Counted from the stretch's first letter, positions 1-7,270 are shown. The stretch is 10,704 nucleotides of DNA from DASQDN01 sp035630195 (GCA_035630195.1 DASQLD010000046.1:1-10704), one strand, 5' to 3'. A program made the numbers and translations. Notes: generated by a model from the sequence alone, not told the origin.

Positions 1-1371
1 ATGTCACGAAGTCGCAGAGAGCACACAACTCGTCTGCATGCAGGCCGGAATCTAGCCATTGCGTTCACACTAGCCGCATTGGCGGCAGCCGCTTCGCAGA
101 TGGGACCCGTCGATGGCAGACCGATCTTCGGCTATTTTGCCGCTCTATTTCTGATCGGGGCGTTGGCTGCCAGCGTCGCGCCGTTAGTAGCCGGCTTCTC
201 TTCTTTGACAGCCGGGACGATGCGAAGGCTGTTTGGCGCGGAAGGACTACTCGCCACGCGCAGCCTCGCTGGATCGTTGCGAAGAACATCGGTCCTTGTG
301 GGCGCGTTAGCGACCGCGATCGCGATGACGGCCGCGGTCGGCATTATGGTTGGCAGCTTTCGCCAGACGGTGCTGCTCTGGATGCATGACCGTTTGCAGG
401 CCGACCTGTACATTCGTCCGGCCGGGCCTGTCAGTGCCGATCGTCATCCGACGATGAGTGCCGACAGCGCTGACCTTCTGCGCGCGCTTCCCGAAGTCGA
501 GGCGGTCGATGCCTTTCGAGCCTACGAGATCAGCTACAACGGCAAGCCTGCGACTCTTGGAGGCGGCGATGCTCGCGTAGCCGCCGATCACAACGCTCAG
601 CGCGAAGTCTTCCGACGTCTGGCGTCGGAAGAACAATCAGTGGTGGTGAGCGAGCCTTTTGCGAACAAGCACAACGTCAAAGGGGGCGACAAACTGACGC
701 TGCAGTTGGGCGGAAAGTCCGCGGAGTTCCTAATACTTGACGTCTACTATGACTACGCGAGTGAGCGCGGCTACATCATCATGGATCGCAGCACGATGCT
801 CCGCTATCTGCCCGATCCTGCGCCTTCGAACGTCGCGGTCTATCTGAAGACGGGTGTCGATATAGAGCAGGGACGCCGAGCCGTAGAAGAAGCACTCGCT
901 GGGCGCAAGCTCCTCATCCTCACGAATCGCACTCTGCGCGAAGAAGCTATTCGTACCTTCGACCGAACCTTCGCGATCACGTACGCGCTCGAAGCAGTAG
1001 CAGTGTTCGTCGCCATCATGGGCGTGGCGGGCGCGCTGCTCGCGCTCGTCATCGATCGCCGCCGTGAATTTGGCTTGCTTCGCTTTCTGGGTGGGACCAA
1101 ACAACAACTGCGGCGGTTGATTCTGTTCGAGGCAGGTCTGCTCGGACTGCTGGCAAACATCGCGGGCCTGATTGCGGGTGTCTTCCTATCCTTGCTGCTT
1201 ATCTTCGTCATTAATAAGCAGTCGTTTGGCTGGACGATCCAGTTCCATTGGCCTGTGGCAGTCTTGTTAGCCGCTTTGTCATTAGTCTTTCTCGCAACCG
1301 TGGCGTCCGCACTCTATCCGGCGCGCGTAGCTACGCGGTTGAACCCGATCGAGGTCATCCATGAGGACTAG
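1..1371 (+). CDS. AttFG-like FtsX-family ABC transporter permease, C-terminal half (5' partial)
   Basis: This is the inner-membrane permease of an ABC system in the FtsX/LolC superfamily, which handles lipids, lipoproteins or hydrophobic compounds rather than small polar solutes. Visible order: hydrophobic segments near residues 17-34 and 42-68, a third at 97-119, a periplasmic MacB-like domain of about 200 residues, then the terminal FtsX domain with helices near 329-352, 375-404 and 418-438. The cytoplasmic turn with D352-RRREFGLLRFLGGT (to 366) is the ATPase-coupling region. The tail 'YPARVATRLNPIEV' is the usual FtsX C-terminus. An ATG happens to sit at base 1, but the first residues read like a linker inside a two-module permease of about 800-850 residues, so the gene very probably continues upstream. 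The stop TAG (1369-1371) overlaps the next gene by 11 bp. That partner is AttH-like, so I read this as a fused AttF/AttG subunit; the ATPase (AttE) would lie upstream. Substrate unknown. Confidence 0.85.
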   Translation: MSRSRREHTTRLHAGRNLAIAFTLAALAAAASQMGPVDGRPIFGYFAALFLIGALAASVAPLVAGFSSLTAGTMRRLFGAEGLLATRSLAGSLRRTSVLVGALATAIAMTAAVGIMVGSFRQTVLLWMHDRLQADLYIRPAGPVSADRHPTMSADSADLLRALPEVEAVDAFRAYEISYNGKPATLGGGDARVAADHNAQREVFRRLASEEQSVVVSEPFANKHNVKGGDKLTLQLGGKSAEFLILDVYYDYASERGYIIMDRSTMLRYLPDPAPSNVAVYLKTGVDIEQGRRAVEEALAGRKLLILTNRTLREEAIRTFDRTFAITYALEAVAVFVAIMGVAGALLALVIDRRREFGLLRFLGGTKQQLRRLILFEAGLLGLLANIAGLIAGVFLSLLLIFVINKQSFGWTIQFHWPVAVLLAALSLVFLATVASALYPARVATRLNPIEVIHED

Positions 1372-2422
1372 TCTTGGCCTGCTCCTTTGCATGACCCTGC
1401 TTTCCGCCCCGTATAGACCAGCCCTTCCGGGATATCAGTTCTCCTTTCCCCGCGACCACTTCGACCATCTTAAGTTCCAAACGGAATGGTGGTATTACAC
1501 CGGCAATCTTCGCGATAGGGCCGGAAAACGATTTGGCTTCGAGCTCACGTTCTTCCGTCATGCAGTTCGACCTGAACTGCCGAAGGACGCCAACGTCTGG
1601 GATGTCCGTGATGTGTGGATGGCCCATCTCGCATTGAGCGACATCGATGGGAAACAGTTCCTCAAGACTGAGCGGCTGAATCGTTCCGGCGCGGGTTTGG
1701 CCGGAGTTGCGGCAAGTCAGGGTCGCATCTGGAATGGCAACTGGAGCGTGCAATGGAGCAGCGACACACAGCAACTCAAGGCGATCGCAGACAGATTCAG
1801 CATCGGTTTGACGATGCGCTCTGCAAAACCGCCAGTGACGCACGGCGTGAATGGCGTAAGCCAGAAGGCTGCCGGAGTTGGGCGCGCATCGCACTACGTC
1901 TCCCTGACTCGTCTGCGAACGTCCGGAACCATTACCCTCGACGGACAGAAGTATGAAGTGGAAGGCTTGTCATGGATGGACCACGAGTTCTTCTCGAACT
2001 CGCTCGAAGCGAACCAGATCGGTTGGGATTGGTTCAGCCTTCAGTTCGAAGATGGATCCGAGTTGATGCTCTACAGGATCCGGCGCAAGGATGGAACTGT
2101 CGAACCCTACTCCTCGGGAACATATGTCGACCCGTCCGGACGAACGAAGGCGCTGCATCTCCAGGATTTCCAACTCGAGCCGGGAAACACATGGACAAGC
2201 CCCGACACGGGCGCCAAGTACCCCATCGAATGGAAGATTCGAGTGCATTCGCTTTCCCTGGCCATAAATATAAGCACGCGCCTTCCACAACAAGAGCTGG
2301 CAAGTAACGCAGCGGGGCTCAACTCGTATTGGGAAGGAGCGATTGAGGTCAAAGGTACGCACTCCGGCTCAGGCTACTTGGAAATGACCGGCTATGCAGG
2401 CGCTGTCCGCATGGGCCAGTAA
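1361..2422 (+). CDS. AttH/CrtC-type lipocalin-fold protein of an AttEFGH-like ABC system
   Basis: A 353-residue member of the CrtC/AttH family (N-terminal CrtC-like domain plus C-terminal lipocalin-like domain), whose double beta-barrel binds or modifies hydrophobic molecules. Family motifs seen: TEWWYYTGNL (41-50), FELTFFR (60-66), WMAHLALSD (86-94), GLSWMDHEF (202-210), GWDWFSLQ (221-228), YWEGAIEVKG (323-332) and GSGYLEMTGY (336-345). Length is normal. The first 16 residues are a plausible signal peptide, with cleavage likely after L-S-A. Cys10 lies in 'LLLC', a poor lipobox, so lipidation is not supported. The start is set by GAGGT (1351-1355), 5 nt before ATG and inside the permease gene, implying coupled translation. 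True carotenoid hydratases (CrtC) share the fold but sit in carotenoid clusters; the permease neighbour favours AttH. The domain assignment is firm. The role, as an exported partner that receives or modifies the transported lipid-like substrate, is inference. Confidence 0.88.
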   Translation: MRTSLGLLLCMTLLSAPYRPALPGYQFSFPRDHFDHLKFQTEWWYYTGNLRDRAGKRFGFELTFFRHAVRPELPKDANVWDVRDVWMAHLALSDIDGKQFLKTERLNRSGAGLAGVAASQGRIWNGNWSVQWSSDTQQLKAIADRFSIGLTMRSAKPPVTHGVNGVSQKAAGVGRASHYVSLTRLRTSGTITLDGQKYEVEGLSWMDHEFFSNSLEANQIGWDWFSLQFEDGSELMLYRIRRKDGTVEPYSSGTYVDPSGRTKALHLQDFQLEPGNTWTSPDTGAKYPIEWKIRVHSLSLAINISTRLPQQELASNAAGLNSYWEGAIEVKGTHSGSGYLEMTGYAGAVRMGQ

Positions 2423-2424
2423 TC

Positions 2425-3477
2425 TTAGCCTATTTCTTCATTTGCCCGACGCAACAAACCCTTCATGCTGGCGATGATGTATGCAGTACCGGCGCGGCGT
2501 ATGCCGGTGTCGCCAACTAATCCCGGCACGTGATCCGGTTCCGCAGGCCCATCGAACTTCACTTGGCGAAGGGCCTTCATCACCTGATACATGTCCATGT
2601 AGCCGTCGTCCGGAAAGGTCTCCTCAAAGCGCGGCAGCGGCGAGCTCACATTGCGGAAATGCACTTCAAAGATCTTGCCGCGCCCTCCGAAATCTTTGAT
2701 CATCTGGAAGACGTCCTTGCCCATCTTGGTTCCACCTTCCGACCAAGTTCCGACGCAGAACGTAAGCCCCCAATTCTTGCTGCCTCCAGAGATCTTCTCA
2801 GCGCGCGCATAGCCGTCGTAATGCGTGAAGAGCTTGGCAACGCCATTCATTTTAGAGATAGGAGGATCGTCGGGATGCAGCGCAAGTTTGACACCGGCTT
2901 CTTCGGCAACCGGCAGCACCGCTTTCACAAAGTACGTATAGTTGGTCCAGATGTCGTCCGCCGAATACTCCCGCTCAAAGGCTTGCTTCTCGACCCGCTT
3001 CCGAAAGTCATCGAGATCGAAGACTCGAGTCTTGTACCCGCGACGTTCCACCTCGGATGTCGTATAGGTGTTGGCCGGATGGAAATCATATGATGCGATT
3101 GGGATCCCGAGCTTGCCGCAATCGCGCAGGAATCTTTGGTATGTCTCAATATCTTTGTCGCGACCAGGTTGACCAAGCTGTACTTTCAGTGACCGGTAAG
3201 CATAGTGAACCCCCGAGAGAATCTTGATGTCGTACTTTGCAAACCGCTCTTGCGTAGCTTTCAGATAGTCAAACGATGTTTCTCCTGCTCCGAACTCAAG
3301 ACGTCCGTACCGCAGCCCGATCTGTTTGAGAAACAACAAATCGTCATCCGAGATCTGGCGAGCGTTGATGCGATGGCAGATCTTGGTGTTTTTCGGATCA
3401 TCTTCCCGGATCACCGCTCCAGGAGCGAAGGCGACTGCCGCTGAGGGCAATAAGTGAAGGAAACTGCGCCGGTTCAT
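2425..3477 (-). CDS. Tat-exported mannonate dehydratase-like (UxuA family) TIM-barrel protein
   Basis: A 350-residue xylose-isomerase-like TIM barrel closest to D-mannonate dehydratase (mannonate to 2-keto-3-deoxygluconate). Numbered from the chosen start, the hallmark LALHPDDPP is at 198-206 and FCVGT at 240-244. The four residues expected to bind Mn2+ in UxuA are all present: H201, C241, H273 (in EVHFRN) and D315 (in EPDH). The motif DGYMDMYQVMKAL (291-303) also fits the family. The protein opens with MNRRSFLHLL, a twin-arginine signal followed by a hydrophobic Ala-rich stretch, so it should be exported folded; ordinary UxuA is cytoplasmic. A start 10 codons further upstream (3507) is open, but the internal ATG at 3475-3477 has GGAAG 5 nt before it and puts the twin arginines at the N-terminus. 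It is convergent with the AttH-like gene (2-bp gap). No other hexuronate gene is visible, so the natural substrate may differ; a generic sugar phosphate isomerase/epimerase label is the fallback. Confidence 0.8.
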   Translation of the reverse strand: MNRRSFLHLLPSAAVAFAPGAVIREDDPKNTKICHRINARQISDDDLLFLKQIGLRYGRLEFGAGETSFDYLKATQERFAKYDIKILSGVHYAYRSLKVQLGQPGRDKDIETYQRFLRDCGKLGIPIASYDFHPANTYTTSEVERRGYKTRVFDLDDFRKRVEKQAFEREYSADDIWTNYTYFVKAVLPVAEEAGVKLALHPDDPPISKMNGVAKLFTHYDGYARAEKISGGSKNWGLTFCVGTWSEGGTKMGKDVFQMIKDFGGRGKIFEVHFRNVSSPLPRFEETFPDDGYMDMYQVMKALRQVKFDGPAEPDHVPGLVGDTGIRRAGTAYIIASMKGLLRRANEEIG

Positions 3478-3482
3478 TCGTG

Positions 3483-3487
3483 CTTCC
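3483..3487 (-). promoter_or_regulatory. Ribosome binding site deciding the UxuA-like start
   Basis: GGAAG on the minus strand lies 5 nt before the ATG at 3475-3477. No comparable site precedes the upstream in-frame ATGs. It therefore favours the shorter protein that begins directly with the Tat signal. Confidence 0.55.
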
Positions 3488-3510
3488 ATAATATGGCCGA
3501 TAATCATCGA

Positions 3511-4302
3511 ATGGAAGGGCGCACGGGACTCGTTGCGGCATTCGCTATATTGGTCGCGTTAGCTGGCGCGTGGAGTCAAGTTCCCGATAAGCCCGAGCCT
3601 CTGCTTCCGACATCTGAGTACCACTTCGTTCGCCTCGAGTATGTCGACCGCGCGGGCGCTCGAAGAGGCTGGGGCGGCCGAGGGTTTGGACGACCAGGAT
3701 GGTGGCGACAAGATTGGCCCGAGGCAGAGATCCACTTCGCTCAAGGAGTACGGCGGCTCACGCGCATCGACACGGGAGATGGAGTTCATTTACCGCTAAC
3801 CGACGATCGCATCTTCGATTACCCGTGGTTGTATGCGACCCAGGTGGGTTATTGGGACCTGTCGGATGTAGAAGTCAACCGCTTGCGTGACTATCTGCTG
3901 CGGGGCGGCTTCCTGGTAGTCGACGACTTCTACGGACTGGAAGATTGGGCAGTATTCCGCGACACGATGGAACGCGTGCTTCCCGGCCGAGCGATTCTGG
4001 ATGTGGAAGAGTCGCACGATCTGACGAACGTGCTGTATACGATTCGCGATCGCACCTTCATCCCCGGATTGCGTCATCTGCGCGCGGGAGCAGGAGGAAC
4101 TGTAGTTATTCAACCGCAGGCTATGCCTCCGTCGTGGCGGGCCATTTACGACGATGAGGGGCATGTTCTGGTGGCGATCAACTACAACATGGACGTCGGC
4201 GATGCATGGGAGCACGCCGATATGCCCGAATATCCGGAACAGATGACGACGCTTGCCTATCGCTTCGGAATCAACTATCTCGTGTATTCCATGACCCATT
4301 GA
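3511..4302 (+). CDS. DUF4159 domain protein with N-terminal signal peptide
   Basis: A 263-residue stand-alone DUF4159 protein. After a signal peptide (residues 1-22, MEGRTGLVAAFAILVALAGA then WSQ) comes the family pattern: an Arg/Gly/Trp-rich loop (48-68), YPWLY (104-108), LRDYLLRGGFLVVDDF (125-140), YDDEGHVLVAINYNMDVGDAW (213-233, approximately) and a C-terminal LAYRFGINYLVY. The family resembles a class I glutamine-amidotransferase-like fold, but I see no Cys-His pair to support catalysis; it contains no cysteine. In many bacteria this domain is the C-terminal part of large membrane proteins near MoxR-type ATPases; here it is a short exported version with no such partner. The start is uncertain: 3493 and a GTG at 3454 are also open, but 3511 puts the signal peptide at the N-terminus. 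The 5' end is divergent from the UxuA-like gene with only 33 bp between starts. Molecular function unknown. Confidence 0.82.
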   Translation: MEGRTGLVAAFAILVALAGAWSQVPDKPEPLLPTSEYHFVRLEYVDRAGARRGWGGRGFGRPGWWRQDWPEAEIHFAQGVRRLTRIDTGDGVHLPLTDDRIFDYPWLYATQVGYWDLSDVEVNRLRDYLLRGGFLVVDDFYGLEDWAVFRDTMERVLPGRAILDVEESHDLTNVLYTIRDRTFIPGLRHLRAGAGGTVVIQPQAMPPSWRAIYDDEGHVLVAINYNMDVGDAWEHADMPEYPEQMTTLAYRFGINYLVYSMTH

Positions 4303-4326
4303 TCACGCCGGCGCGACGGTCTCCGG

Positions 4327-4332
4327 TATCAT
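4327..4332 (+). promoter_or_regulatory. Possible -10 element of a leaderless promoter for the SDR gene
   Basis: TATCAT ends 6 nt before the ATG at 4339, the distance expected between a -10 box and a transcription start. Transcription could therefore begin at the ATG itself. No spaced Shine-Dalgarno is present; CGGGGG abuts the ATG directly. I see no good -35 hexamer, so this is tentative. Confidence 0.3.
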
Positions 4333-4338
4333 CGGGGG

Positions 4339-5067
4339 ATGCCCGTTTCTTTGAAGGACCAGGTTGTACTTGTTGTTGGAGCATCCAGCGGCATTGGCCG
4401 TGACACTGCTGTGCTGTTTGCCCGCGAAGGAGCCCGCGTGTTCGCCTCTGCGCGTCGCGAGGATCGCCTCCAGGATTTAAAGAAGCAATTGCAGGGTGAA
4501 GGCCACACGATTGAGGTCGCCGCTGCAGACGCGTCCGATGCAGGCCAGATGGAGAAACTGGTCGAGCAGGTCGCCGCGAAATTCGGCGTCGTAGACATCC
4601 TTGCCTTTGCAACCGGCACGAACACACCGGACCGCGCGCTTACGCGCCTGAAGGTGGATATCTGGGACGAGTTGATCAATGTCAACTTAAACGCCGCTTA
4701 TTACGTGACGCGAGCCGTGCTGCCCGCCATGCGGGAAAAGAAGTCCGGTCATCTGATCTATGTGTCTTCGATCTCCGGAATGGTACCGGACGTCTCGGGA
4801 ACGGCATATCAGGCGTCAAAGCGCGGACTGCTTGGCCTTGCTCATGGTATTCGCGTGGAAGAGAAAGAGAACGGAATCCGCACCTGTGTGGTCTGCCCCG
4901 GCTTGGTTGAGACCGAGATCCTGGAGAAGCGGCCCGTCAAGCCGGCGGCGGATGTACTTGCAAAGGCTTTGCAACCAGAGGATGTAGCGGAAGTGGTGAT
5001 TTCCATCGCGAAGCTCCCCCCGCGCGCTGTAGTTCCCGAACTACAACTTATGCCGACCTACCTTTAA
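4339..5067 (+). CDS. SDR family NAD(P)-dependent oxidoreductase
   Basis: A 242-residue classical short-chain dehydrogenase/reductase, cytosolic, with a Rossmann fold. The cofactor loop GASSGIG is at residues 14-20, and arginines at 39-40 (SARR) after the second strand suggest NADP(H). The catalytic set is N114 (NVN), S144 (YVSSISG), Y157 and K161 (YQASK), with the normal 13-residue S-Y spacing. The structural NNAG motif is replaced by A-F-A-T-G (89-93), which I associate with an acidobacterial subgroup rather than with decay. The C-terminal PELQLMPT is common in YdfG-like SDRs. The substrate cannot be read from the sequence. The gene starts 36 bp after DUF4159 and is followed by a hairpin and the nucleoside symporter gene, with no functional link evident. 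Family assignment is firm; the reaction is undefined. Confidence 0.93.
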   Translation: MPVSLKDQVVLVVGASSGIGRDTAVLFAREGARVFASARREDRLQDLKKQLQGEGHTIEVAAADASDAGQMEKLVEQVAAKFGVVDILAFATGTNTPDRALTRLKVDIWDELINVNLNAAYYVTRAVLPAMREKKSGHLIYVSSISGMVPDVSGTAYQASKRGLLGLAHGIRVEEKENGIRTCVVCPGLVETEILEKRPVKPAADVLAKALQPEDVAEVVISIAKLPPRAVVPELQLMPTYL

Positions 5068-5117
5068 CAGGCGCCTGATGAGCCGGGGTTACGCATACCG
5101 CAGCCCCGGCACGCCTG
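5068..5117 (+). terminator. GC-rich inverted repeat after the SDR gene, possible terminator
   Basis: Immediately after the SDR stop, GCCGGGG (5082-5088) pairs with CCCCGGC (5104-5110) across a 15-nt loop. CAGGCG (5068-5073) pairs with CGCCTG (5112-5117), extending the stem. CAGGCGCCTG (5068-5077) is also a perfect palindrome by itself, so two folds compete. There is no T-run after the stem, so termination is likely but not assured. Confidence 0.45.
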
Positions 5118-5122
5118 TAAGC

Positions 5123-5128
5123 TAAACT
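5123..5128 (+). promoter_or_regulatory. Possible -10 element of a leaderless promoter for the nucleoside symporter gene
   Basis: TAAACT ends 7 nt before the ATG at 5136. No Shine-Dalgarno is seen in the spacer. It is the same arrangement as before the SDR gene, so a very short or absent leader is plausible. No clear -35 was found. Confidence 0.28.
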
Positions 5129-5135
5129 CACGCTT

Positions 5136-6368
5136 ATGCCCCTTTCCGTCAGCGTGCGGCTGAGCATCATGATGTTCCTCAACTATGTCGTGTGGGGAGC
5201 CTGGTACGTCACGCTGGGAACCTATCTAACCCAAACACTGAAGTTCACAGGGACGGAATCGGGGGCGGTGTTTGGCACGGCGGCCCTGTCGTGTATGATT
5301 TCGCCGTTTTTCGTCGGATTGGTAGCGGACCGTTTCTTTGCAACAGAGAAGATTCTTTCGGTTTTGCACCTGGTCGGGGCCGTCCTGCTTTACTTCCTCT
5401 CACAGGCGACCACCTTCGGCTCCGTATATTTTTTGCTGCTCGCCTATTGCCTGTGTTACTTCCCGACAATCGCATTGACAAATTCTCTGACGCTGCGCAA
5501 TATCACCAATGCAGCCACTCAATTTCCATTGATTCGGGTGCTGGGCACGCTCGGGTGGATCGTGATCGGCCTTGTCGTTGGGTTTATGAAGATCGAGGCC
5601 TCATCGACTCCGTTTCTTCTCGCGGCCGGATTCTCTGTAGTAATGGGTTTGTTCAGTTTGATGCTGCCGCACACACCGCCTGCCGCTAAGGGTCAGCCGG
5701 CATCCTGGCGTTCGATCCTAGGGCTGGACGCCTTGGTCATGTTGAAGGATCGATCCTACTTGATCTTCGTTGTCGCATCCGTGCTGGCTTGTATTCCCTT
5801 GACCTTCTACTTCTCATTCACAAACGCGTATTTGAACGAGGCCGGTTTTGAGAACGCCGCCGGCAAGATGACGATGGGACAGATGTCCGAGGTCGGCATG
5901 ATGCTGTTGATGCCTTTCCTTTACAAGCGCATTAGCCTCAAAGCGATCTTGTTGTACGGGCTCCTCGCATGGTCAGTTCGCTACTTGTTCCTGGCGTTCG
6001 GCAATGCCGGAGAACTATCGATTCTGTTTTACCTTGCGATCCTGCTGCATGGTATCTGCTATGACTTCTTCTTCATGACCGGACAACTCTATACCGATCA
6101 GGAAGCGCCAGCGCATCTCCGCGGCGCTGCGCAGGGGTTCATTCTGTTCCTTACTTACGGTGTCGGCATGTTCCTGGGATCCCTGTTGTCCGGCGTGACT
6201 GTAGATGCGTTTACGACGTACCAGGGCGATACCGCCATCCGTGACTGGAAGGCGTTTTGGATCACCTCTGCATCAGGCGCGTTTGTGATTTTCCTGCTTG
6301 TGGCGACTGTGTTCAAATCCAAGGGCAAGATTCGAGCACAGCAGGAAGTCGCCGTCGCCGGGGATTAG
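5136..6368 (+). CDS. NupG-like nucleoside:H+ symporter (MFS superfamily)
   Basis: A 410-residue inner-membrane protein with about 12 hydrophobic helices, matching the length of E. coli NupG and XapB. It aligns well with NupG by eye: the N-terminal FLNYVVWGAWYVTLGTYL, the loop motif GLVADRFF (61-68), then FPLIRVLGTLGW (130-141), the domain linker with GLDALVMLKDRS and the late YDFFFMTGQLYTDQE (309-323). Several positions I recall as nucleoside-binding in NupG are kept: R134 and T138, N230, Q249 and E252, Y309 and F313. The NupG Q225 position appears to be Ser here. This supports proton-driven uptake of nucleosides. No ribohydrolase or phosphorylase gene is nearby, so the link to salvage rests on the family alone. 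The start at 5136 is the first Met and begins directly before helix 1. The stop is 7 bp from the convergent peptidase gene. Confidence 0.88.
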   Translation: MPLSVSVRLSIMMFLNYVVWGAWYVTLGTYLTQTLKFTGTESGAVFGTAALSCMISPFFVGLVADRFFATEKILSVLHLVGAVLLYFLSQATTFGSVYFLLLAYCLCYFPTIALTNSLTLRNITNAATQFPLIRVLGTLGWIVIGLVVGFMKIEASSTPFLLAAGFSVVMGLFSLMLPHTPPAAKGQPASWRSILGLDALVMLKDRSYLIFVVASVLACIPLTFYFSFTNAYLNEAGFENAAGKMTMGQMSEVGMMLLMPFLYKRISLKAILLYGLLAWSVRYLFLAFGNAGELSILFYLAILLHGICYDFFFMTGQLYTDQEAPAHLRGAAQGFILFLTYGVGMFLGSLLSGVTVDAFTTYQGDTAIRDWKAFWITSASGAFVIFLLVATVFKSKGKIRAQQEVAVAGD

Positions 6369-6375
6369 TCCTTAA

Positions 6376-7212
6376 TCAACGGCTGGCGAATGTGTCACAG
6401 GCGCCGACGTCGCCGGATTCAAATCCTCTCATGAACCACTGCTGGCGCTGCGCAGAGCTTCCGTGCGTGAAGCTTTCGGGATTTACGCGACCCCTCGCCT
6501 GACGCTGTATCCTATCATCGCCAACGGCCGCTGCCGCCGCGAGCCCTTCCTTAACTTCGCCAGCTTCGAGAATACTGCGCTGGTTCGTACTGTGGCCCCA
6601 AACACCCGAGAAACAATCGGCCTGTAATTCCATTCGTACCGACAGGTCGTTCACTGCTGATGGATTTCTCGACTGCGCCGCACGTACCTTCTGAGATATT
6701 CCGAGCTGAGTCTGAACATGGTGACCAATTTCATGAGCGAGCACGTAGGCCTGCGCAAAGTCACCCGGGGCGCCGAACTTCGTGTTGAGCTCATCGAAGA
6801 AGGAAAGGTCAATATAGACCTTCTGGTCTGCCGGGCAATAGAACGGACCTGTTTCGGCTCCGGCCGCGCCACATCCGGATTCAACGCCTTCGCGGAAGAG
6901 AACGAGTTTCGCGTCCTGATAGCGCGGACCGAGAAGTTTTCTCCAGGTCTGCTGGGCGTCGTCGAGCACGAACGAGACGAACTTGACCATTGGCTCTTCA
7001 GCTCTGTCACGCGCCTCGTCGACCTGCGGAGAAGTGGCGACGCGGCCTCCACTCTCCATCAGCAGAGGGGTGATGAAGTCGCGTCCGAAGACCAGCGACA
7101 ATATCCCCGCGATGAGGAGTCCCCCCAAACCCAGGCCTCTGCCACCGCCGAAGCCGCCGCTCGACCGCTGATCCTCGATGTTTCCGCTGACTCCGCCCGG
7201 TGTCCATCTCAT
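6376..7212 (-). CDS. ypfJ: Neutral zinc metallopeptidase, YpfJ/KPN_00809 family
   Basis: A 278-residue membrane-anchored member of the Zn_peptidase family, close to the usual 280-300. It opens with MRWTPGG and a Gly-rich stretch (19-30), both typical of the family. One transmembrane helix follows (about 29-45), so most of the protein is probably periplasmic. The zinc site is H160-E161-I-G-H164 with an extra H165; E195 in MELQADCFSGVW is the likely third ligand. C114, C126 (in FYCPADQKVYIDLSFFDEL), C200 and C272 are available for disulfides, as in relatives. The physiological substrate of this family is not known. The start is supported by GGGAG 8 nt upstream (7221-7225). It is divergent from the DUF2278 gene. 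The symbol is by family similarity only. Confidence 0.93.
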   Translation of the reverse strand: MRWTPGGVSGNIEDQRSSGGFGGGRGLGLGGLLIAGILSLVFGRDFITPLLMESGGRVATSPQVDEARDRAEEPMVKFVSFVLDDAQQTWRKLLGPRYQDAKLVLFREGVESGCGAAGAETGPFYCPADQKVYIDLSFFDELNTKFGAPGDFAQAYVLAHEIGHHVQTQLGISQKVRAAQSRNPSAVNDLSVRMELQADCFSGVWGHSTNQRSILEAGEVKEGLAAAAAVGDDRIQRQARGRVNPESFTHGSSAQRQQWFMRGFESGDVGACDTFASR

Positions 7213-7250
7213 GTAGTGTTCTCCCAGGGTGTAAGACTGCGCAAGGGGCC

Positions 7251-7270
7251 TGCAAGTTTCGAAACCTACA
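7251..7270. promoter_or_regulatory. Imperfect 20-bp palindrome in a divergent promoter region, candidate operator
   Basis: TGCAAGTTTCGAAACCTACA pairs at 8 of 10 positions per arm around a perfect GTTTCGAAAC core (7256-7265). It lies 38 bp from the metallopeptidase start and 47 bp from the DUF2278 start, a good position to control both. A flanking 7-bp inverted repeat, GTAGTGT (7213-7219) with ACACTAC (7268-7274), is weaker. No regulator gene is in the window. Confidence 0.35.

Noticed and set aside
1388..1390. Lipoprotein cysteine (Cys10) in the AttH-like protein
   Set aside because: The residues before it are L-L-L, which do not fit the lipobox [LVI][ASTVI][GAS]C; signal peptidase I cleavage is more plausible.
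2530..3093. 187-codon plus-strand reading frame
   Set aside because: It lies wholly antisense to the UxuA-like gene, whose product has full family motifs. The antisense translation shows no recognisable domain.
3796..4299. 167-codon minus-strand reading frame
   Set aside because: Antisense to DUF4159; no domain or ribosome binding site supports it.
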